64,000 nt of DNA from Molanna angustata. Its lineage: Eukaryota; Arthropoda; Insecta; Trichoptera; Molannidae. Below are positions 33,370-43,000 of this stretch, piece by piece. A program made the translations under genes and the position numbers. Numbering within the stretch: the first letter of the stretch is position 1; every line of letters begins with the position of its first letter. Under the pieces are notes generated by a model. It was given only the letters and a program-made list of their open reading frames with translations. It ran no database searches and was not told the DNA's origin. Where the stretch lies: NCBI GenBank assembly GCA_963576475.1, contig OY754975.1:17034381-17098380 (forward strand). Reading direction: 5' to 3'.

Positions 33370-33490
33370 TAAACTACATAGAAAATAATAGGGCGAAAAG
33401 ACCTCACCTTGAGGTACACCAGATTGCAGCGATTGTATGATATATTTTTTATTGTCCTTCATGCGTGCATATAATAGATTCATACGGACA
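33370..33490 (-). pseudogene. LINE RT fragment with SGVPQG motif
   Basis: The minus strand encodes about 40 codons ending in QSGVPQGEVFSPYYFLCSLY followed by a stop. This covers RT motif 4 (S-G-V-P-Q-G). No other domains flank it; it is a small relic. Confidence 0.6.
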
Positions 33491-33989
33491 ACTCTTTTTC
33501 GGCATTTTCAATCGTTATACCAACCATATATGAAACAAACCATAATATACTAAAATATGTTGATGTCCTACATGTTAGCGAGCATTATTGATGTATGACA
33601 AAGTTATATAGTTCATACAAGTCGTGTTGTTTGTTCCTCGTCTGAGTGATTATTTATGGCTGGTCCAATTATTTGGTAACCCAGATTCACGATAAAAATT
33701 AGCGTGTAGCATGCGACAACCTATACTTATCAATTTGGAGATTCTACATAATACATTCATTATACAATATGTAGCTACTGACAACCAATCTAATCTAAAA
33801 TAGGCTACAACATGCTTTACAATAGCCAATTATAGTTAATTGCCACCTTTATTTTGGGTTTCAAATATTTATATTTTTTATTATTGAAGCGGTATCTTCC
33901 ATTTCTGAATCGTGCTCTTGATTCCTGAGGTCCTCTCTATATTATAAGTCCACTGTTGCCGCCCTGGCAAAACTCCTCCAGACACTTTT

Positions 33990-34106
33990 GGGGGGCAAGT
34001 CTGGTCAACAGGCGGAATCAAAACCATCCATTTTTACCTATATCATGGATATAATTATGTTATGGAGTTCTATAATATCTTAAGATGTTGACCAGATTTG
34101 CCCCCC
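33990..34106. mobile_element. small MITE 1 (117 bp)
   Basis: Terminal inverted repeats: GGGGGGCAAGTCTGGTCAAC at the left and GTTGACCAGATTTGCCCCCC at the right. The interior holds AATCAAAACCATCC and CATGGATATAATTATGTTAT, shared with the MITE at 34801. No clear target duplication. Confidence 0.75.
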
Positions 34107-34204
34107 TGATCTCTCTGCCTGTCTTCGGGTCAAAAGTACTGACAATATTATTAACTGTTTATGTTGGTCGTTTATTTTTTCGAATATAAAAATAATTAAA
34201 CAAT

Positions 34205-34680
34205 TATTTTTCTCAGATTTTTAATTATCTCAATAGAGAAGAAGTTGGAATATTTATTGTAGGAGAACCGGGAAATCAAGGCACCTACAGGGCTTACGAC
34301 CTGTCATCGGCTGGTTTACGTGATCACTTTATGCGCTTGCGCAACGTTCACCAATTATGCCTTTTCAATGAGATCCCTATCAATTCAATTTTGAAAGTTC
34401 TATATATTGTAATACTGAAATTTTTTTCGCTTGAAAATAAGGAATTTTTACTACAGCCATCTATGGGTGAAATTATGAACAACAATCTTATTATTTTTAT
34501 TTATTTTGTTGGAACGCCATCTATTGAGAGAATTGTTTTTTTGTAAATAATGAAAGCTACAATTCTTATATCTGAGGTGACAATGCATAATTAAAAATCT
34601 GTTAAAAAATATCTTTGACTCCCGACAGGGAAAAAAAATCCAATGTTTGCGCATATGCAATAATAAAAATATTCAATTAT
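34205..34680 (+). mobile_element. Family A MITE-like repeat, copy A5
   Basis: The core (GACCTGTCATCGGCTGG, CTTTATGCGCTTGCGCAACG, CCATCTATGG) is in plus orientation, and the right end carries the terminal block inverted (CCCGACAGGG, then ATCCAATGTTTGCGCATATG). This copy proves that the family's terminal block can occur at the end opposite to that seen in A3. Confidence 0.7.
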
Positions 34681-34800
34681 TTTTCTCATAATAATAAAAT
34701 CAAAATACGAACATTACGATTATACATATTCGAAGTATACAATAAATAAACAAACTTTATATACGATCACTAATAATTTAATTTGAATAATCCCACCAGC

Positions 34801-35025
34801 GGGGCAAGTCTAATCAAACGGTAAAATCAAAACCCTCATGATGACCCATTTCATGGATATACCTAATAATAATCATATGGATATAATAATTATCATATTA
34901 TGGAGTTGTATAATATGTTAAGATACCATAGAACTCAATATAATACATTGTATTATATTGAGGGTTTTTATATCCATGATACGAGTAGTCATGAGGGTTT
35001 TGATTTCCCCGTTTGACTTGGCCCC
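34801..35025. mobile_element. small MITE 2 (225 bp), related to MITE 1
   Basis: It begins GGGGCAAGTCTAATCAAACG and ends CGTTTGACTTGGCCCC. The inverted repeat extends inward about 45 bp through AAAACCCTCATGA/TCATGAGGGTTTT, and a second perfect inverted repeat occupies the centre (CTCAATATAATACA with TGTATTATATTGAG). It shares its terminal and subterminal blocks with the MITE 0.8 kb upstream. Confidence 0.8.
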
Positions 35026-35384
35026 TAGGTGCGTTATACAAAAAGATAAATTATTAAAATAAATTATTCAATCCAAGTGAAATTTTCACATTTCTTAAGT
35101 TAGTTAGAATAGATTGTCTTGTAGTAGGTAATAAATCCGCTACAGTATATTTTTGTACATACATTTTATATTCTTCTAAATACATTTTTTTCAGAAATGT
35201 TTGCAATATAGGTGTACAATTTTTATTCAAATTAGGTATATATAATGTGATATCTCTTGTCAGCTCCATTATGTCAGCCTCGCAGCTGCGTTGACTACTT
35301 TTTGTAATCTATCAAGTTATCAAGCTGATACTTTTTTTAAGATTTTGGATAGTAAGCAAGAGAGGTTCAAAAATTGCTGTGAGA

Positions 35385-35580
35385 CACCAGCTTTGAATAG
35401 TGCTTCCACTCTTTTCTATTAACATCGATTTCGGATGTCCCGTAAGAGCCGGGTAATCTAAAGTAGGTACAAAGAGCAAAATAACACCTCACGTGGTTCC
35501 GTAATGAGGTTTCACTGCCGATTCAATAATGTTGCCTTTTTGTAAGCTGATGCACACCTGTCGCTGGTGTGTAATTTATA
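35385..35580 (+). repeat. dispersed repeat E, copy 2 (partial)
   Basis: The part TGCTTCCACTCTTTTCTATT ... GTAAGAGCCGGGTAATC is the reverse complement of the region near 62265-62315. Later blocks (AATGAGGTTTCAC, GCACACCTGTCGCTGG) match the repeat's 3' half. Between them is diverged sequence. Confidence 0.55.
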
Positions 35581-35813
35581 TGATTACTAAAAAATAAAAT
35601 CTATTCTGCGATTTTCGGCTCACCTCTTCTGACTTTTTTGGCTCAAATGTGAATCTATAATTACAGTAGTTTTCGTATTTAATGCGATTATATTAATAAT
35701 TATTATAAATATGTTTAATGACTATGCAATCATATAATATTGACCCGATACAAGAGTATCTATAACTTTAGTTAAATAATGATATTGATTACAAAATGCA
35801 TTAGCTATAGGCA

Positions 35814-36966
35814 GGGCCGAATTTAAGATGTGCGTAACCCAGGACCCATTTCGGTGGGTGGCTTATTGTTTCAAGGTGTTGCAATATGTAATGCAAAAAG
35901 AAGAAATGAAACACATTTATTTAGACAGAAAATTTTTGTTATTTTTTTTTTATTAAACAGTTAAATAAAACACAGAGTTCGGCAGTTTGACAAGTGAGAA
36001 GAATAGAATTGTCAAGGAAACACGAAAAATATATATCAAAGAGCCGCATAATATACAAACCTACCTAGAGAAAAATAATATACTGTTTTTTATAATCGTA
36101 TATTACATATTTTGGGAAACGTTGCAGTTTTATTTTTGATTACTATAAGTCAAAATGAAAAGTTTGGTTTCTTAAACGAAATCGAAAATTGCCGCGCAGC
36201 GAGAAAATACAGAAAAAACATAAAGCGAACACAATGTGTGTCCATTTTATAGAATGTTTGATTTTTAGTTATTTCTGAGACCCCACTTTATGTAAATTTT
36301 AATTTATTTAATAGTTTATAAACAGAGTTGTAAACATTTTACAGATAAATAATATTTAACATCAAATATTATAGACGAACATTAATAATTAATTTATGCC
36401 CTTGTCAAGATTAGGTAGGTACTATAAATTATAGTAGGTACCTATTTTTTTATTATTTCAATATCATGTACGTACCTACGTAATATTTGAATAAAAAAAT
36501 ATTGTGAAAAACGTTCTTGAATGAGTACCGATTAAATAAATTAATAATTTATGATATTTGAATTGAATTGAATTTATTATTTTATGAAATCAAAGTATTT
36601 TGACTATACTTTTACTTTAATCTTTGTTCCAGAAACACAGTCTTAGGCTGTGTTTCTGGAACAAAGATTAAAATAAAAGTATAGTTACGCTACTTTGTTT
36701 TCATAAAAAATTTCAATACTTTTGGTTGTTTCATTGAAATCTAATGCCATTGAACGACGAAATTTTGAACAATTTTATGAAATTAAAGTATTTTAACTAA
36801 ACTATTACCGATACTTTTGTTGAAACAACCCAGCCCTAGTATTACATAACAAACAAATATATTACATTGCTGTCTAGTAAGAATTGGCCAGTACAATAAC
36901 TTTTATGATTTCAAATAAATTTTAACTTGTGCCCCTCCCCCCCCCCCACCTTATTCCGGGCCTGGC
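35814..36966. mobile_element. possible hAT-like DNA transposon remnant
   Basis: The left end GGCAGGGCCGAATTTAAG and the right end CTTATTCCGGGCCTGGC are roughly inverted copies of CAGGGCCGGAATTAAG, a terminus style common in hAT elements. No 8 bp target duplication and no transposase frame were found. The interior includes the strong hairpin at 36572-36709. Confidence 0.35.
36572..36709. repeat. long hairpin (inverted repeat)
   Basis: The inner arms are 38 bp each (36603-36640 and 36648-36685) with one mismatch, separated by TCTTAGG. Pairing resumes outside as TTTTATGAAATCAAAGTA with TACTTTGTTTTCATAAAA after a short bulge. It is either a MITE-type palindrome or a hairpin RNA source; a single copy cannot decide. 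Confidence 0.8.
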
Positions 36967-37295
36967 GGTGATGTTCTAAGATAAGGAACTAGAACGGATA
37001 ATAAAGATGATATATAATGTCATTAAGCTTCGTCTTGATTGAAAACACATTGCAGGATATTGTGTCGTTTTCATAATATAACATTAATGTCATGGTTATA
37101 CGATTATTATAAAATACAACATCGTATGAACCAAGAATGTACGATTTTATTATTTATCAAAATCGTTTTTTCATACACGATGCCATTTTCATCGAGTTTA
37201 AAAAACTTATCCAACAAGTTTCTAATTATTTTAAGTATTTGAAAAGATAATGTATTTAAACAATTAATATTTTTAAACGGGAATACTATAAACTA

Positions 37296-37350
37296 CCATC
37301 ATGCGTTGTCCCTATTGGAGTAGGCAAAGAGAACCGAACCCATCCCAATA
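37296..37350 (-). pseudogene. LSAYP-family LINE, extreme 3' end
   Basis: The minus strand reads the end of the C-terminus (GTTCTCTTTGCCTACTCC) and the GATGG-type tail. Only about 55 bp remain. Confidence 0.55.
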
Positions 37351-37427
37351 TTTTTCTGGCATACATTTTATGATTTGTTTACAATCGTACATTATCTAAT
37401 ACCTACATGCTCTCGTGTTCTTTAGAC

Positions 37428-38015
37428 TTTTTTCATTACATTCTTTATAATATACAACACATACCAGAATATTATTTGTGTCATTGTGGTCACTTATTCA
37501 TCTCATCTCTCTTTTTTCATTACATTCTTTATAATATACAACACATACCAGAATATTATTTGTGTCATTGTGGTCACTTATTCATCTCATCTCTCTTTTT
37601 TCATTACATTCTTTATAATATACAACACATACCAGAATATTATTTGTGTCATTGTGGTCACTTATTCATCTCATCTCTCTTTTTTCATTACATTCTTTAT
37701 AATATACAACACATACCAGAATATTATTTGTGTCATTGTGGTCACTTATTCATCTCATCTCTCTTTTTTCATTACATTCTTTATAATATACAACACATAC
37801 CAGAATATTATTTGTGTCATTGTGGTCACTTATTCATCTCATCTCTCTTTTTTCATTACATTCTTTATAATATACAACACATACCAGAATATTATTTGTG
37901 TCATTGTGGTCACTTATTCATCTCATCTCTCTTTTTTCATTACATTCTTTATAATATACAACACATACCAGAATATTATTTGTGTCATTGTGGTCACTTA
38001 TTCATCTCATCTCTC
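37428..38015. repeat. tandem array, 7 x 84 bp
   Basis: Seven 84 bp units, apparently identical, each starting TTTTTTCATTACATTC and ending TTCATCTCATCTCTC; a partial eighth follows to 38023. Because 84 is a multiple of three and each unit is stop-free in two frames, long plus-strand open frames (up to about 236 codons) appear across the array. These are a by-product of the repeat and not evidence of a protein. Confidence 0.97.
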
Positions 38016-38023
38016 TTTTTTCA

Positions 38024-39091
38024 ACTTCATACATCCTGTTTTGTCAGACAATTTAGAAAAATTATCCTATTTATTCTAGGAAAAATCGATGAACGTATAA
38101 CAGACCAACAAACATAGACATCGACATAAAGAAGAAGGACATAAAACTTAACACAAACATTTTTGACAAATCACCTTAGTAGTAAACATTAATCAAGTGT
38201 TAAAGAAACCAAAAAGCATAAGAAGGAATTTTAACAGTTAGGTTAATATTGAATTACTTATTGAGCGTGAATTTTATTACAAGAATTAATCATTTATTTT
38301 GAAACACTACATGAAAAACAAGTGGACTAGAACCAAAATAAAATTCGTGTAGGTATACTTTTGTTAAAATCTGATTGAACCTATATGATTGATAGATATA
38401 TTGTGTAGAAAAACTTTTTTTTTCGTACAAAGCTTTTTGTAAATAATAAAAGCTCTTGATAATGACGATAGCTGGCGTGGCGTATTGTGCGATAATAACA
38501 AGGTGCTAATGAAAACATATCCCGCAGAAAAACCGAGTTTTTGTTAAAAATAAATTGTGTAAAAACCATAAAAATCGAATGGCTTTCCACTCCTCTATAA
38601 TGCTTATTCGTGTATTACAATTTCATGGAAATTATTATTTATAGTAAAACTAGAACCATATTGAATTAAGTGTAGGTACATAGTCCTATTCTTGTTAGAG
38701 GAATATCGATGAAGTATTATTATTTGATAAGTTTTTTTTATTGATAAAATATTTATACAGTTTGAGACGACATAACATTATTAATGATTACTTAACACAT
38801 TTCATAATGTAACTTTTAAGGGTATCGTGTATTTTAATTACAGAAAATAAAATACACGTAGGTACGGATGAGCTTTGGGTTGTTTGAATTTTTGTTTTAT
38901 TCATAAGGATGTCAAAAAATCAAATGAATTTACTTTATCTACATGTTGTTCCTGTTTGTCAATATTATTTTCCGACGAGAAACGTTTTTAAAATAACAGT
39001 TATACACCAACTGGCCACAAAAATCGATATTTACGGATCACCAAACATTTCGACAGCGAAATTATTTTTAAAAGCACTAAAAATCGTAACC
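38024..39091. other. no gene recognised
   Basis: AT-rich sequence between the tandem array and the BEL/Pao insertion. No credible frame. Confidence 0.5.
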
Positions 39092-39096
39092 CTCTA

Positions 39097-39462
39097 TGTT
39101 GCGTATAGAGAGAAGGGAAAATATTGCACCTACCTTGGCAGCCTTCTTCCTTCGTCTTGTGTAGTGTCTTCACGGAGGGCACTACACCAACCTCTATGAC
39201 ACAACACTGAATTACACTTTAAAACTTCCTCTGAACACGGTTCAGGAATTCAAAATAGCGCACGGCGCGTAGTTTCGATGATTGATGCGAAAAGGTAGAA
39301 AATATGTATATTTTCTCTTGAGTCGACTATATATCTTTCTGTCACAGTGCAATGCGTTCACACACGACGAGAGAGTATTGACGATTGTTTTTTTGTTCCT
39401 ATGTAGGTAACAATATTTCAGGGATCGGAAAAGGTTGGAAGTGTTGCCACATTTACCGAACA
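39097..39462 (-). repeat. 3' LTR of the BEL/Pao element
   Basis: 366 bp, same length and sequence as 45358-45723 as far as I can read. In element orientation it starts TGTTCGGTAAATG and ends TATACGCAACA. It is directly preceded (element sense) by the polypurine tract. Confidence 0.95.
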
Positions 39463-39473
39463 TCCTCCCCTCC
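39463..39473 (-). promoter_or_regulatory. polypurine tract
   Basis: On the minus strand GGAGGGGAGGA directly abuts the 3' LTR. This is the expected primer for plus-strand DNA synthesis in LTR retrotransposons. Confidence 0.85.
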
Positions 39474-39713
39474 GAAGAGGCCTGGTATGTATACCACGGC
39501 TCTTCTAAAACTATATGACAAACACATAACGAAATATAAAAAAAAATACATAAATTTGGAGACATATAGCAAACAAATCCCCAAACTTAATGGTCATGTG
39601 AAGGTACGACCTTCATACAAGCAAAAAAAATAAGATAAGCAAAAAAATAAGATAAACAAAAAAGGTAAAAAAAAGTATACCTAACTAATACAAAATAAAG
39701 GAAAACTTAAACT

Positions 39714-40092
39714 TTACAAATCATTGTCATTTTGACAAGGAAGTGGGCATAGCTTCGAAACTGGTCTCATCAAGATACCACTAGGTGTCTTTAATTCAAC
39801 CACACGAGTGACTCCGTCCTGAGAGGAGACAAGCTTCGATATTCTACCCAATCGCCACTGCAAGGGTGGCATGTTGTCCTCTCGTATGACAACAAGATCT
39901 CCGACATTTGGAGGAATCGTGGCCTTAAGCCATTTAGATCTCTGCTGGAGAGTATGCAGGTACTCTCGCTGCCACCTGTTCCAGAATGATTGGGAAATCG
40001 ACTTAATTAATTGGTAACGTGTAAGTCTAGAAACGTGCACGTCATCCATACGTTTTTCAGGAACGGCTACAAGAGGTTGACCTATTAAAAAT
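39714..40092 (-). pseudogene. BEL/Pao polyprotein C-terminal segment in a shifted frame
   Basis: This frame continues the polyprotein beyond the stop at 40085. It contains the post-integrase region typical of BEL/Pao (FWNRWQREYLHTLQQRSKW and, further on, VGDLVVIREDNMPPLQWRLG), which corresponds to the DUF5641-type C-terminus. It is one base out of frame with the upstream gag-pol frame; the break falls in the A-run at 40087-40091 (T-run in coding sense). No slippery-site/pseudoknot arrangement was identified, so a one-base deletion or a sequencing error in a homopolymer is likelier than programmed frameshifting. Confidence 0.8.
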
Positions 40093-43000
40093 GGCCTGGA
40101 GTTAGTACATTCCACTCTGAGGCGTCCTCCGACAGAGACGTTAAAGGTCTTGAATTCATGACTGCCTCTACTTCCGCACAAACCGTCATGAACTCTTCTA
40201 AAGTTAATATCTGCTCTCCAATTACTCTCTTCAGTAAGGTTTTAGCCACCTTGATTCCGGCTTCAAACAATCCTCCGCTGTTTGGGTAACTTGGAGCATT
40301 AAAATGCCAAGTGATACCACGCTGGCTGGCTTTGTTTGACAATACCTCCTGCACTGCTGAACTTGAGAGGTACTTATCAACTTCATTGAGATGTCTGCTA
40401 CTCCCTACATAATTTGTGCCGCAATCTGATCGAATAAACGTCGGAAGTCCTCTACGGGATGAGAACCTCGAGAAGGCTGCAAGAAATCCCTCAGTTGAGA
40501 GGTCCGACACAACTTCTAGATGGACTGCCTTCGTGGCCAGACAGACAAATATGCATAAGTAGGCCTTAAAGGTTTTAGAGTTTCTTATTTTATTTGCTCG
40601 CATAGTAAAGGGACCACCATAATCTGTGGCGACTCGTTCGAAGACCCGACCGACTCGAACACGGTCCGATGGGAGGTCTGCCATCTGAGGGCACACCGAC
40701 TTGGGGTTTACCTTAAAACACGTGACGCACTTATGAATACGACTACGTATTACACGCCGAGCAGAAACAATCCAAAACTGCTGTTGTAAAATAGCATTCA
40801 GCGCATTGGGACCGATATGGCAATGTACCTTATGATAGTTGTCTACAATCAGATTAGTTAAGTGAGAAGATTTAGGGAGAAGAATGGGAAATTTAGAATT
40901 ATATGGAAGAGTAGAATGTCTCAGTCTCCCTCCAACTCGTATCATACCTTCGCTATCCAGGAAGGGAAATAATTTTTGCAAGTGTTTCACGGAGCAGGGA
41001 CGGCCATTCCTCAACTTGTCTATCTGTTCAGAAAACGCAATTAATTGTTCCCATTTAATAAGTTTGAAGAGCGATAATTTTAACTCCTCTACAGAAAGAG
41101 GACCGGTACATTTTTTAAATTTGTGACGACAATTATTGATAAATCTTATGCAGTAAGCTGTAGTTCGTTGCAGTCGTTGCAAGGAACTAAATTTAATAAC
41201 AAAAGACTCCTCCATGTCTGCACATAGAGCAATCACCTTGGTCTCACGGAGACCAGGGAGTTTGTGTGAGTCTAAAGACTCTCTCTTTTGGCACGGCCAA
41301 GTTTCGAAAGAGTCCTTTAGCCATGGTGGATGCCACCACAATTCATGATCCAATAATACAGAGGGATATGCACCCCTAGATGAAATGTCAGCGCAGTTTA
41401 ATTTTGATGGTACATATCTCCATGTGATATGGGCCGTAGAACTTAAAATCTGGGAAACACGGTTTCCTTCGTAGATTTGTAGTAAGTGAGGCGGGGTTTG
41501 GAGCCACGACAGGCAAATAGTGGAGTCTGACCAACAAATTACATTATCAATTTTGATTCTACCAAGGAATGACGAAACGCAAAAATTTATTAAACGTGTT
41601 AACAACAATGCAGCATTTAATTCTAGTCTAGGGATAGTCATCTTCGTGCGCACAGGGGCTACCTTTGACTTAGCCGCCAAGAGGCTGACATTCACCTGAC
41701 CCTCATTGTTCACGGTTCTAAGATACACGACTGCAGCATATCCACAGAGTGAACCATCGCAAAATCCATGTATGGATACTTCAGTTAAACCCTCGTGAAA
41801 TGCTTGTCTTGGAATATTAAATCTCTCAATAACACTTAAATCAGCTACAAAATTCTTCCATTCTTTGACAATTTCTTGAGGCGGAATGTCATCCCAAGAA
41901 GTGTGCAACAACCATAATTTCTGAATGATTAATTTTGCCTTGAACGTTATAGGAGAGATCCAACCCAATGGATCGAATATTCTTGCAATAGTAGATAAAA
42001 TCGCTCTCTTGGTGCATTCATCTCCGGGCACATTCACTCGATACCTAAACACATCAGCTAATGGATCCCACTGGATCCCTAAGACCTTAATGCAAGGAGA
42101 CGAGTCTGCAACGTCGAAAGATCTTGGCACTTCACAATGATCAGCTGGTACATCTTCAAGCAACTGGTTGCAATTCGATGACCATTTACGTAGCTCGAAA
42201 CCTCCCATTTTTAGCAGTGAAATAAGTTCCTGCTTAAGTAGTACTGCATCCTGAAGTGTTGCAGCAGTGGTGATGATGTCATCAACAAATATTTGAGACT
42301 GTAAGACCTTCGAAGCCATAGGAAACTGAGACTCCCCAATCCTTGCGAGCTCACGGAGCACCCTCATGGAGGCATAAGGCGATGACGTCACGCCATATGT
42401 GACTGTGCACAAGGCGTAATGTCTAATAGGATCTGAAGGAGAGTCTCTCCAAAGAATCAACTGATATGGCTGATCCTTGGGATCAATCAGAATCTGACGG
42501 AACATCATTTTAATATCGCAAATTAAAGCTATTGGATGAATACGAAAGTTAAGTATGATGTCTGCAATATCGCGGTGTAATTTGGGGCCAGCATACAGAC
42601 AGTCGTTGAGAGAAACTGAAGTAGATGTCTGTGCACTCGCATCAAATACTACCCTAATTTTTTTTGACTGATTTGTTGTTTTAAAAACGGCATGATGAGG
42701 TATATAATAATGCTTACCAGGTTGAGTCACACCCTTATAAAGAGTCATATGACCCAATGATAAATACTCATTCATAAAATTTGTATATTCGAATTTTAGG
42801 TTTTCATTTTGAGAAAATCGTTTTTCCAAATTTAAAAACCTACGCAGCGCGGCGTTGTAAGAATTTCCCAGTTGAGGGTGAATTTTCTTAAATGGCAGTC
42901 TAGCCATGAACCTACCGTTAGGTATTCTTTGAAGAGTTCTCATGAAAAACTCCTCACATTGATCATCTTCTGGGTTGCAAGGCATTACCTCAGGAAGATT

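Noticed and set aside
37407..38117. 236-codon plus-strand open frame, the longest non-transposon frame
   Set aside because: It is the translation of seven 84 bp tandem units; a second frame is open as well, and there is no conserved domain.
40087..40091. Programmed ribosomal frameshift site in the BEL/Pao element
   Set aside because: BEL/Pao elements usually encode a single frame, and no slippery heptamer with a downstream structure was identified; a one-base deletion or sequencing error is simpler.
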